Positions 1 to 7,809 of a DNA stretch of 9,085 nt are shown here, piece by piece. Each line of letters opens with the position of its first letter. The stretch's first letter is position 1. The notes beneath the pieces are model-generated. The model did not search any database and had not been told where the DNA came from. It saw only the letters and a program-made list of their open reading frames with translations. The position numbers and the translations under genes are program-made. This DNA is from Nitrospira sp. (GTDB lineage Bacteria; UBA9089; CG2-30-40-21; SBAY01). Location: the NCBI GenBank assembly GCA_005239945.1, contig SBAY01000219.1, positions 1 through 9,085 on the forward strand. The letters run 5' to 3'.

Positions 1-60
1 CTGCTTTAATTTTAAGACCTTAAATATTATTCGTGTCCATTCGTGGTTTTATACATTAAA

Positions 61-80
61 TTTCCTGCAAAAGTTAGTTG
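61..80 (+). repeat. Solitary end of a MITE-like element
   Basis: These 20 bases match the right terminal repeat of the complete element at 1671-1822 at 19 of 20 positions (shared core TGCAAAAGTTAGTTG). The match stops abruptly at 80/81, which marks the element boundary. The rest of this copy, if any, lies at 1-60 or outside the window. Bases 1-60 have no gene. They contain a small palindrome (11-24, TTTAAG-AC-CTTAAA) and the phrase CGTGTCCATTCGTGG. This is either a diverged copy or a different element with the same ends. Confidence 0.6.
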
Positions 81-111
81 TCAATAATTTTTTATTATAG
101 AGGTGATTTTG

Positions 112-342
112 ATGTGTCTTGGTATTCCAGTAAGAATAGTTAAGATAACTGATGCCCTGGCAGAGGTTGAGATAGGTGGGGTTAGACGAAAAGCTTCTCT
201 TGATTTGATTGATGAGGTAAAGGTAGGGGATTATGTGATTTTACATGCCGGGTTTGCTATTTCGAAACTGGATGAAGAGGAGGCAAGAGAAACACTGATG
301 CTTTTGGAGGAGGTAACCGTTCAGGTGTCAGTTGCCGGATAA
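112..342 (+). CDS. hypC: HypC, hydrogenase maturation chaperone
   Basis: This is a 76-residue HypC/HupF-family protein. It partners HypD in the cytoplasm, forming the scaffold on which the Fe(CN)2CO unit of [NiFe]-hydrogenase is built, and it delivers the iron to the large-subunit precursor. The protein begins MCLGIPV. Cys2 of this signature is the essential iron-binding cysteine and must be N-terminal after Met removal. I therefore place the start at ATG 112 and not at the in-frame GTG 103, which would add three residues before MCLG. An AGAGGTGA ribosome-binding site at 99-106 fits ATG 112. The family pattern of alternating hydrophobic beta strands, the VGDYVILHAGFAI segment and the acidic C-terminal helix are all present. 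The length is normal for the family. hypD follows after a repeat-filled gap of 195 bp. Confidence 0.96.
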   Translation: MCLGIPVRIVKITDALAEVEIGGVRRKASLDLIDEVKVGDYVILHAGFAISKLDEEEARETLMLLEEVTVQVSVAG

Positions 343-356
343 TTTCTGCCATAAAT

Positions 357-484
357 TCTGCCACGAAGGCACTAAGACACAAAGGTTCACTAAGACTTAT
401 AAAATTATCCGTTTTATTCCATCCTTTGAGAGGGGTTTAAAATCTTCTTTGTGTATCTTTGTGCCTTCGTGCCTTTGTGGCAAA
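357..484. repeat. Imperfect palindromic repeat between hypC and hypD
   Basis: Bases 357-396 and the reverse complement of 445-484 agree at about 32 of 40 positions. They form a long imperfect stem around a roughly 48-base AT-rich centre. The arms contain variants of CCACGAAGGCAC and GTGCCTTCGTG. From memory, similar 'cacgaaggcac' repeats recur in many environmental bacterial genomes and are often mis-annotated as small proteins. It nearly fills the gap between hypC and hypD, so the co-transcript would carry a large stem there. No flanking target duplication is obvious. Confidence 0.8.
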
Positions 485-537
485 TTTCTTAAGTTTTTTT
501 CATGCCTACCTGAACAATAACTGGAGGAGATTGGGGT

Positions 538-1638
538 ATGAGGTATGTAGATGAATTTCAGGATACAAATCTGGCGCAGGGCCTAATCAAGGTAATTGAA
601 GAACTTGTGGAAAATAGACAGATATGTTTGATGGAGGTTTGTGGGACACACACAGTAGCTATCTTTAAACATGGTCTGCGTGGTCTTTTCCCAAAATCAC
701 TTAAACTACTCTCTGGTCCTGGTTGTCCTGTTTGTGTTACCCCAACCCAGGATGTCGATACGGCTATCTGGCTTTCAAGGCAGAAGGATGTTATGCTGAC
801 TACCTTTGGCGATATGATGAGGGTGCCGGGAACAACAGGTTCTCTTGAAAAACAGCGGGCAAAGGGTGCAGACATTCGGGTAGTTTATTCGGTGCTTGAT
901 GCCCTGGAACTGGCAAAAACCAACCCGGCAAAAAAGGTGGTATTTTTGGGTGTTGGGTTTGAAACCACCTCACCAAGTATTGCCTCCTGTCTATACACGG
1001 CAAACAAAGAAGGGATTAGTAATTTTTGGGTTTATGCCTGTCATAAATTAATTCCGCCGGCTATGCGAGCATTACTTGAATCTGGCGAAACAACGATTGA
1101 TGGTTTTATCTGCCCGGGGCATGTCTCAACCATCATCGGCTCATTACCTTATGAATTTATTGCCCAGGAGTTTGGTGTGCCGTGTGTTATCTCTGGATTC
1201 GAGCCATTGGATGTCCTCCAGTCTATCTATATGTTGGTAGAACAAATTAAAGAGGCAAAGGCCGAGGTGGAAATTCAATACTCTCGCTGTGTTAGGCCCG
1301 AGGGGAATAAGAAGGCATTATTTAAGCTTTATGAGGTATTCGAACCTGCGGATTCAAATTGGCGGGGAATTGGTCTGATACCAGGTTCTGGATTAAAAAT
1401 AAGGCCGGAGTATAGCCGATTTGATGCCTCCTTGCACTTTGAGCTGCCGTCACATCAGGTGAGTGAAGAAAAATCCGGTTGTATCTGCGGCAAGATACTT
1501 CGGGGAGTAGCCACCCCAATTAATTGTCCACTTTTTGCAAAGGTATGCACCCCTGAGGAACCGGTTGGAGCCTGTATGGTCTCTTCCGAAGGCACCTGCG
1601 CGGCGTATTATAAATATGGGGAAGTGGTTCTTTCTTGA
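538..1638 (+). CDS. hypD: HypD, hydrogenase Fe(CN)2CO assembly protein
   Basis: This is a complete 366-residue HypD, a cytoplasmic 4Fe-4S protein. It holds the iron with HypC while two CN- groups (from HypE) and CO are attached. The conserved motifs are in order: EVCGTHT at residues 33-39 (Cys35), GPGCPVC at 60-66 (Cys63 and Cys66), TTFGDMMRVPG around 88-98, GFETTSP around 140-146, and CPGHVS around 192-197. The C-terminal cysteine-rich block holds Cys315, 317, 330, 337, 346 and 354, with the family phrase PVGACMVSSEGTC. The ATG at 538 has a strong GGAGG at 523-527. The length is typical for the family. It follows hypC and is probably co-transcribed with it. hypE, often the next gene, is about 6.2 kb further on, beyond an opposite-strand cassette. 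Confidence 0.98.
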   Translation: MRYVDEFQDTNLAQGLIKVIEELVENRQICLMEVCGTHTVAIFKHGLRGLFPKSLKLLSGPGCPVCVTPTQDVDTAIWLSRQKDVMLTTFGDMMRVPGTTGSLEKQRAKGADIRVVYSVLDALELAKTNPAKKVVFLGVGFETTSPSIASCLYTANKEGISNFWVYACHKLIPPAMRALLESGETTIDGFICPGHVSTIIGSLPYEFIAQEFGVPCVISGFEPLDVLQSIYMLVEQIKEAKAEVEIQYSRCVRPEGNKKALFKLYEVFEPADSNWRGIGLIPGSGLKIRPEYSRFDASLHFELPSHQVSEEKSGCICGKILRGVATPINCPLFAKVCTPEEPVGACMVSSEGTCAAYYKYGEVVLS

Positions 1639-1670
1639 ATTTTCCTACCCTTGACCCCTTTGAGGTTCTG

Positions 1671-1822
1671 TCAACTAACTTTTGCACGAAAATGTAGATA
1701 CCAGCAAATATTGGGGAGTTTAGATTGTGATTTTTTGTGAGAGTCTTCCGACACTCCCTAAAAACCCTTGTATTATGGGCACTTTTTCTTAATATAAATA
1801 ATTTCGTGCAAAAGTTAGTTGA
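1671..1822. mobile_element. 152-bp MITE-like element with perfect terminal inverted repeats
   Basis: Bases 1671-1691 and 1802-1822 are perfect 21-base inverted repeats (outer sequence TCAACTAACTTTTGCA). The interior of about 110 bases has no coding capacity. A second copy of one end lies at 61-80, where similarity stops one base short, so the true boundary may be 1672-1821. I see no clear target-site duplication (left flank GTTCTG, right flank TAGTACC). An element this small with perfect ends and no transposase fits a non-autonomous transposon mobilised in trans. It lies between the convergent ends of hypD and the broken res gene, at one edge of the defence cassette. As RNA, the arms could also block read-through. 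Confidence 0.75.
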
Positions 1823-1892
1823 TAGTACCGGTCGGTTTCTCTACATTTATTATTTCTCAAACAAATAATGTGCCTTGGGCTTGGGCGATTAT

Positions 1893-4710
1893 TTAGTCAC
1901 GAAGTCCCTGGCATAAAGGAACGAGTGCCTCAAACCCCAACCCTTGATTATTCTTAAATAATCCTTCTGACAACAAAAGATATTCCCAATCTTGAGGTTG
2001 ATTATACTCAAATGGCGGAATGACTGTTGATGCCTGTTCACACCAGGCAACTGCTGCCCTGACTTTTACTGCCACATTTGGAGTATTTATATCTTTATCA
2101 GCCTTTGTCTCCACTAAATACATCTTGTCCTTTGTTTGGACAATGAAATCAACTTCGTAATTTCTCAAAATACCAGTATGGTCACGATAAGTTATCTTTA
2201 ATCTGTGCCGTCTATCCAGCTTGGCATAAGAGAGAACCTCTGCAGAAGGATTAAGAACCTTGAGCATGAAGTCCCGTTCAAAACCACCACCCTTAATTTG
2301 ATAACCAATCCGAGGGTATATGCTTTTATCTGTTTCGACTGATTTACTCTCTCTCATCATTAGTCGTGGAACTTCGGATAATTTACCCCATATTCCTTTT
2401 CTTTTAGTTTCGTATTTATATCCTTCAATTAATTTTACAACTGCTTTACGAATCGTCTGAACCACATGGTCAAAAACAAGAATATAATTCAAGACAGAGT
2501 AGTTTTCTTGTTTTGTAAAATCGATTGATTCTCCAAAACAATATTCTGAGACATAATCATCTATAATCCGTGCAATCTCTGCCTGTTTTGCCGTTAATAT
2601 TGATTCATTGCCTCTTGTAGCTACTGCCCTGGTTGCCCGCTTTAAAAAGTGAGAGTAGTCAAAATATTCATTATCTAATTTCCACATCTTTGTTTTCTTT
2701 CCAATTTCTACATGTGTCTCTTGAATTGTCAATTTGGAAAGAAAAGTTTTTATCTGATTAAAATCACTCCTATATTTAGGAAGTTTGCTTATATCTATCT
2801 GCGAAAGTTCAGGCATCCGTCCCTCATCAAAAATCTGAATCGGCCAGGTAATATCATACTGGTCAATCCTCTCTGTTATTGCATCTACTGGTATTATGTC
2901 GCCAGTGGAAGTCGTTCCACCTGTATTACCACTACCTATAATATATCCTTCATTTTTCAGACTCTCATAGAAAGCACGAAATCTTGGATGTTCAACTATG
3001 AACAAGAAATCAAGTGAATTGGAAGGTGCCTTATTTCTTCTAATTTCAGAATAGGCCTCTCTTTTTGCCTCCTGTATCGCGGGATAAGAATAGGCTGGAA
3101 ACATCAATCTTAATCCTCTGCCTACTATTTGCTCCAAAAGAAGGTCTGCTTCAGTTGCTCTCAAAACCACTACCACACAGATATTATTCTTATCAAATCC
3201 CTCTCTTAACATTAGAACGGATATAACAATCCTCAACGGGTCATCATCAATATCAATTTTATCCAATCGTTTTCTGGCATTTTCAAGTGTAGTCCCATGT
3301 TTTGCTTCCGTAAGTTCAGAATGAATTACCATTACCTGTTTATCATTATAGTAATTACCGGTTTCATCAGTAAGGGCAGCAAAATGTTCTCTCGTCAAGT
3401 CAGCAACCCTCGTATCTTCACAGAGAACCATCAAGACAGGTTTTTTATCAAGTCCTTTTTGTTTGAATTCTCTTGCCAGTTGCTCTACCTTCAGCTGACC
3501 AATTTGCAAAAGAAGTTTTTGCCCGGCAGAAAGGGATTTTATCTCGCCGCGTCTATGACTACCTTCTGGTTCGTGCCTTTCAGCCCGAAAATCAAGGTCA
3601 CCCGACTGCGCCGATGCTTCGGCAGACAGGTCTTCTCCACCTATAAACTGACGCTCCTCCAGAAAAATCTGCTTTACCAACATATCATGCATAACACTAA
3701 CAAGGTCGTAATCGTAAATAATGTGGGGGAAGTATTCCCGTTTTTCACCGCTCCCATAAAAAGGAGTAGCCGAATAATCTATCTGAAGAAAGGTGCCCAA
3801 CCTACTACCATGGCTTTTTTAAAATCGGTCACAGAGGATATTCATAAACTTCCGCCAGACTAATTCTTCACCTTTAGCACCTTTCTTACCATGGACATGG
3901 TGAGCCTCATCATTCATTATAATCAGGTCAGGGTATTGCGAAAGAAAATCCAGAATTATCTCTCCACGTGGCATTTCTTCAACATCCTCGCCTGTGCATT
4001 GAGCCCATAGGTTTTGTGCTGTACTCTTTAGACGGAACTGCTGCCAGTTGGTGATAAAAACAAAGGGACCGTCAGGAGGAGTTGTATTTGGCTGAACATC
4101 TCCTGGTTCAAGTATCTCTAAATAAAACCTATCTCGCCAGTGTGCTCCTTCGGGCATAAACAAAGGTCTTTTATAATCAGAGTTTTGAAGATTTCTGTTT
4201 CCGGTTTTAATGTCTCGCTTACCCTTGAAGGAATCAAGATAGACGATTTAAAACCTCATGTCCAGGAGTTACCACTAAAAAGCGGCAGGAATAATCACCT
4301 TCTTCATTTATTTTATTAAAATACTGCCAAATTAAAAGAGCTGACAATACCCATGTCTTACCTGAGCCTGTTGCCATTTTTACTGCATATTTTGGAAAAG
4401 GCATAGACTCAACTTCCTGTTTTAACGGAAGGTGTTGATAAATTGCTTCCGGGGATACTCTTTTAAAGAGTTCCAATAATGATTTAGCCTTTAATATTTC
4501 ACAGCAGTAAACAACTGTTTCAATAGCTCTTCTCTGGCAATCATAAAACCGTTCCTCAACATCCTCTTCTCGCTGGAACCAATAGTTAAAAAGTTCAAGT
4601 GTAGTTTGAGTAACACCATGCCAGCCCTGGTCAACCCAGGCTTGCACCTCTCCTTCGAGTGCTTTTGCCAAATACATCTGTGAAAAGGCTTGATTATCTT
4701 GTTTAGACAT
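1893..4710 (-). pseudogene. res: Type III restriction enzyme Res subunit, disrupted
   Basis: Joined, the pieces encode about 940 residues, normal for a type III Res: an SF2 helicase/translocase with a C-terminal nuclease. Fragment 1 (start at ATG 4710, with GGGTGG upstream; an alternative ATG is at 4728) has the Walker A motif ATGSGKT near residue 113. It is knocked out of frame at about 4236-4240, where one extra base creates a TGA. Fragment 2 continues in the next frame with the DEAH box (NDEAHH, near 3920) and ends at an in-frame TAA at 3819-3821. Fragment 3 carries on in that same frame with SATP (motif III), REGFDK and QIVGRGLRL (motifs V/VI). It ends with a PD-(D/E)xK-like nuclease site (YEVDF, then ETK at 2103-2111). 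All catalytic motifs survive, but no single polypeptide contains them. It is the last gene of the mod-darT-darG-res cassette and starts 42 bp after darG. The lesions could be sequencing errors, but there are two independent ones. Confidence 0.85.
3600..3631. repeat. GC-rich palindromic insert inside res
   Basis: This is an imperfect hairpin: ACC..CTG..CCGA on one side and TCGGCAGACAGGT on the other, around a TGCT loop. It is markedly more GC-rich than the surrounding gene. Read on the - strand in the res frame, it gives a small-residue stretch of about a dozen residues (around DLSAEASAQSGD) with no stop codon. It sits between the conserved segments LVKQIFLEER and DFRAER. I infer a dispersed palindromic element tolerated as an in-frame peptide insert. 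Confidence 0.5.
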
Positions 4711-4752
4711 AATTATTTTACCACCCATTATAATTTTTACGATGATATAATG

Positions 4753-5886
4753 TTACACTATTATTTCTACTTCTTCTTCAAGTAGTAGATCACTTGGTTT
4801 TACATCTATCCAACCAAATACCGCTAAATTGCGGATGGCTTTAGCTACTTCAATATCATTATATGGAGGGCGGGCCTTCTTTTTCCATCTCATCACTTCA
4901 GATAACAACTCTTTCTCAGTTGGTTTAGTATCAAGTTTCGTATTCATTGTCTGCCTGGCAAAATGGACTGTCGCTACAAGCTCTATCTGTTTAGTGTTTT
5001 TCAATCGGCAGAATAAATCAATCAGTTTCTCAATAATGTCTTCATTAGATTTAATATTATCTCGATATATTCTTTTAGCATCTTTGAAAGTTGTTCCAAC
5101 TTTCACTTTAAATAGTCGATTTATCGATTCTTCTTGTACTAAACCATTATTTACTAATTTAGTCAGTTTATTTTTTAACTCTGGTGCAAATGGGCCAAAA
5201 CTATACCGTTGAAACTTTAACCCTGTTTTTAACCCTAAAGCAGTTCCAAAATAAGCAAGTTTCTGAAAAGCAACCCGACCAATAGGATAGTGATATGGTA
5301 TTTTTTCAAGACGGTCCAGGACTTCTACCAGTGTAATAAAATCTTGTTCTATATCAGATGCTCGCGGCTTTCCAGCTTGCTCTAATTGGGGAGAAGTCGG
5401 TGTTTCAAGAAATTCATCTGTTAATTCTGCATTTGGTGTGCCTGGCGGTGCATACAGTTCAACTGGTATTTTTAATCTTGCCAGATGACGGTATAATGTT
5501 CGTCCAACTATCTTCCAGTCTAACTGCCCTAATCCACAACCTATCGGCGGAACCGCAAGAGAAGTAATGCCCCATTCCTGGTAATTCTCTTCTAAATAAC
5601 GCAACCCTTTTTCAATATCATTAATATTTAATACTGAACGCCAGTGTTCTTTTGTCGGGAATAATAAAATCCACGGTGGTATTAATGATTTATAAAGATA
5701 AGGCTTACCCAATTGTATCTCTCCTTGTTTACATCGAACTTCATACTCCTTGAACATCTCAGGAAATTGTTTCTTAAATTCTAATGCTAATCCTTTACCC
5801 ATTATCCCAACACAATTAACCGTGTTTACCAAAGTCTGGGATTTAGATTTGAATATGTCACCAATCAAAACCTTTATATTTTCCAT
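4753..5886 (-). CDS. darG: DarG-like antitoxin: macrodomain DNA ADP-ribosylglycohydrolase
   Basis: This is a complete 377-residue protein. Residues 1 to about 155 are a DarG-type macrodomain, which removes ADP-ribose from thymidine in DNA. Motifs are GDIF (9-12), VNTVNCVGIMGKGLALEFK (20-38), FPTKEHWR (76-83) and VPPIGCGLGQLDW (112-124). Lys79 in FPTKEHWR fits the position of the catalytic lysine known in DarG. After a Pro-rich linker, residues about 180-377 form the C-terminal domain found in long DarG proteins (YPIGRVAFQKLAYFGTALGL, then FQRYSFGPFAPEL). In the family this domain also neutralises DarT directly. The ATG at 5886 has an AAGGAG site just upstream. It follows darT after a gap of 49 bp and precedes res in the same operon. 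The reading frame is intact although both R-M genes around it are broken. Family membership is strong from the motifs; activity is inferred. Confidence 0.93.
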   Translation of the reverse strand: MENIKVLIGDIFKSKSQTLVNTVNCVGIMGKGLALEFKKQFPEMFKEYEVRCKQGEIQLGKPYLYKSLIPPWILLFPTKEHWRSVLNINDIEKGLRYLEENYQEWGITSLAVPPIGCGLGQLDWKIVGRTLYRHLARLKIPVELYAPPGTPNAELTDEFLETPTSPQLEQAGKPRASDIEQDFITLVEVLDRLEKIPYHYPIGRVAFQKLAYFGTALGLKTGLKFQRYSFGPFAPELKNKLTKLVNNGLVQEESINRLFKVKVGTTFKDAKRIYRDNIKSNEDIIEKLIDLFCRLKNTKQIELVATVHFARQTMNTKLDTKPTEKELLSEVMRWKKKARPPYNDIEVAKAIRNLAVFGWIDVKPSDLLLEEEVEIIV

Positions 5887-5935
5887 TAGCTTACTCCTTA
5901 TTGAAAGAATAAATCAGGATTAATAGAAATCTTAT

Positions 5936-6514
5936 CTACAAATGTGAGTCTATCAATAAACTTTTTACTCTTTTTAAACTCTCCTCACAGAATACATAAA
6001 TCCCTTTAATAAATTTTGGGGAAATGCAATCAGGAACCAGCACTTCAGCACAGATGCCTGATTTTAATTCAAATTGCTTGATTGGATTTGGGTCAGGATT
6101 AGTCCAATATCTTGCAAAAATAATGTTTTTATTGAGTTTATCTATACCATCAGGAACTGAATAAAACCGAACATACTCAATGGAAGAAGCATTCCGGTCT
6201 GAAATGATTACTCCTGGCTCATCCAAAATTGACATATCTATTTGAATAACCAATAATTCTTTATGTTTATTATTATCAACCAATGCACGCATCATTGGAT
6301 TACGGGCATTAAAATAGAGGTTAGCATAACAATGAAGTCTTTTACCTCCTGGAATAACTACCTTAGCTCGCCGCTCCTGTACTTCTGGCTTAGCAACAGA
6401 TTTATGCTGTTTCTTCTTTGCCTTCTCATAACTTAGAACCCCCGAATCAATAATTGACAACAAGTTATCAATATGGGTGATATAATGTAATTCTTTAATA
6501 TCTTCTCTTTTCAC
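5936..6514 (-). CDS. darT: DarT-like toxin: DNA-thymidine ADP-ribosyltransferase
   Basis: This is a 192-residue protein of the DarT (DUF4433) family. These toxins use NAD+ to ADP-ribosylate thymidine in single-stranded DNA at short motifs, stalling replication and blocking phage DNA synthesis. Visible signatures are the N-terminal LHYITHIDNLLSIIDSGVLS (9-28, with His14), an arginine pair in QERRA (48-49) as the candidate NAD-binding arginine, YANLYFNARNPMM (63-75), and SGICAEVLVPD (152-162). Glu157 in the last motif is the likely catalytic glutamate. The length is normal for the family. The start is GTG 6514, which overlaps the stop of the mod remnant as GTGA. The upstream SD is weak (GGAAG/GGAAAG), so translation probably depended on coupling to mod. 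darG lies directly downstream, as expected for toxin-antitoxin pairs. The frame is intact and the catalytic residues are present; activity is inferred. Confidence 0.9.
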   Translation of the reverse strand: MKREDIKELHYITHIDNLLSIIDSGVLSYEKAKKKQHKSVAKPEVQERRAKVVIPGGKRLHCYANLYFNARNPMMRALVDNNKHKELLVIQIDMSILDEPGVIISDRNASSIEYVRFYSVPDGIDKLNKNIIFARYWTNPDPNPIKQFELKSGICAEVLVPDCISPKFIKGIYVFCEESLKRVKSLLIDSHL

Positions 6515-7715
6515 CTTTCCACTTCCACCGTTGCCCCAGCATCATTGCCAAAAATATCCACCACACGCACAGCAATAGTCCGCTTCTTTTTCTCCAGTTC
6601 CTCGGTTGCCACAATCGGCACAGTCTTTGCTTTCTTGCCATTCCCTCTAAATGCCTGCCACTGGCTTTTGAAGGTAATTCCATCATAATCCCAGTCAATT
6701 GCCCAGTAGTCAATCAATACGGCAAAATTATCCTTGGCTAATTTTATCAATGCCTCGTAATTTGCCTATCCTATCTTTGAACTACAACTGATAGGAATAT
6801 CCATCAATACATAACGCTTGATACCAATGGTAACCTCTATCTTGCCACCTGATGTTGGCTTTATCTCTAGCTGGCTCAGTCGCAGGTAAGGTCTTTCATG
6901 AAAATGCACTTTATCTGCCAATGCCTCAATATCTTCCTCAGTCTTTGCTTTTTTGAGGTAATCGTAGATGTCTGGTGGAATATTACGGCTTTCTATCTTA
7001 ACTTTTAGTTTATCTTCCAATGCGTCCTTTCTTGATTCTAATGCCTGGTGATAGTTATATTCATAATCCCAACCGAGAATTACCAATCGTTTATAACCCC
7101 TGCCGTCTAATTTCTGTGCCTGGACTGCCAGTTCTTCTGCCTTTTTTGCCGTGATGGGTCTATCAGGATAACCGACATAAACGAGTTCTTCTGTACCATC
7201 TTTTGCCAGCAGTCGTTTCATCAACTGCAACCTCGGATAGAGCATATCCAGGTAAGAATCTGTCCCGCCAGCCCAGGTATCTTTATAGGCAAGCCGTTCA
7301 ATCACAGATGGCTCTTTGGTAAATTCGTTTCCTTCTATTGTCATCTTATGGGAATAATCTGCCTTGCTGTCAAACGGTGGGTCAATGTAAATGAGATTGA
7401 TTTTACCTTCATATCCTTGAGCAAGAAGTGCCTGCATGGCTAAAAGGTTGTCGCCCCAGATGAGACGGTTCATCTTTTGTTTATCGATCTCCTGACCGTA
7501 TAACGCCAACTGGTCATCTCTGGGAAATAGTTCTCCATTAGGAGGGAGATTACTTAAGGGTAATTGGTTGGCATATTGAAGGTTTGGGATTACCACCTCA
7601 GCGGTTTGGAACTCAATATCCTTAGGATTAGGTGCCCGTCTGGGTTTCGTATCCCACACCAATCTTGCCGAATCCTTTTTCCTATGTTCCTATGTATATT
7701 ATTGCCATTACCCAT
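6511..7715 (-). pseudogene. mod: Type III methyltransferase Mod, frameshifted and internally deleted
   Basis: This is the remnant of a large adenine-N6 methyltransferase (type III Mod, beta-class motif order). Homology-like sequence (DSARLVWDTKPRRAPNPKDIEFQTAEVV) runs from about 7676. The probable start is ATG 7715, with AAGGA at 7723-7727, in a frame one base off. The frames would join if the A5 run at 7676-7680 had one more A. The catalytic DPPF lies in IYIDPPFD (about 7380). After LLAKDG (to 7195), the usual continuation with YVHLDWH, the target-recognition region and the SAM-binding FxGxG motif is absent. The sequence jumps to C-terminal-type sequence, so I infer an in-frame deletion of several hundred codons. 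The C-terminal domain (LIDYWAIDWDYDG, VVDIFGND) is then cut by an in-frame TAG at 6766-6768 where a tyrosine codon would fit (IG*ANYEAL). The stop at 6511-6513 overlaps darT. It cannot be an active methylase. Confidence 0.85.
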
Positions 7716-7774
7716 ACTTATTTCCTTAATTTTCATTCCAAAATGTCTGCCTGACTCCCTTTCGCGTGTTATTT

Positions 7775-7803
7775 ATGTTACCACAATTTTTTAAATAAGT
7801 CAA
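7775..7803 (-). promoter_or_regulatory. Predicted sigma70-type promoter of the mod-darT-darG-res cassette
   Basis: On the - strand, TTGACT (7803-7798; five of six matches to the -35 consensus) is followed after exactly 17 bases by TAACAT (7780-7775; four of six matches to the -10). Transcription would start near 7768, leaving a leader of about 50 bases before the inferred mod start at 7715. It is the best promoter-like signal upstream of the cassette and diverges from the hypE promoter. Confidence 0.55.
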
Positions 7804-7809
7804 GCAAAA

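Noticed and set aside
78..98. Promoter for hypC from TTGTCA and TATTAT
   Set aside because: The boxes are only 9 bases apart, much too close for a sigma70 promoter. hypC may be read from genes upstream of the window.
332..520. Open frame of 62 codons after hypC
   Set aside because: It overlaps the end of hypC in another frame and is mostly a translation of the palindromic repeat at 357-484. It has no suitable ribosome-binding site and its composition is typical of translated repeats.
1849..1869. Terminator hairpin after res
   Set aside because: The stem (ATTATTT/AAATAAT) consists only of A-T pairs and no T-tract follows on the - strand, so it is too weak to call.
3813..3826. Possible programmed frameshift at the T/A-rich run in res
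   Set aside because: The sequences before and after the stop are in the same frame, so slippage is not needed to join them and would put the ribosome in the wrong frame. It is a simple in-frame stop.
3297..3863. Long + strand open frame of 188 codons
   Set aside because: It lies opposite the res coding sequence, where the - strand has clear helicase motifs. The translation shows no family features.
6495..6713. Open frame of 72 codons on the - strand
   Set aside because: It is an out-of-frame shadow of the mod C-terminal domain, whose conserved LIDYWAIDWDYDG lies in the neighbouring frame.
7564..7794. Open frame of 76 codons on the + strand opposite mod
   Set aside because: It is antisense to the clearly recognisable N-terminal part of mod and to its promoter, with no protein-like motifs and no good start signal.
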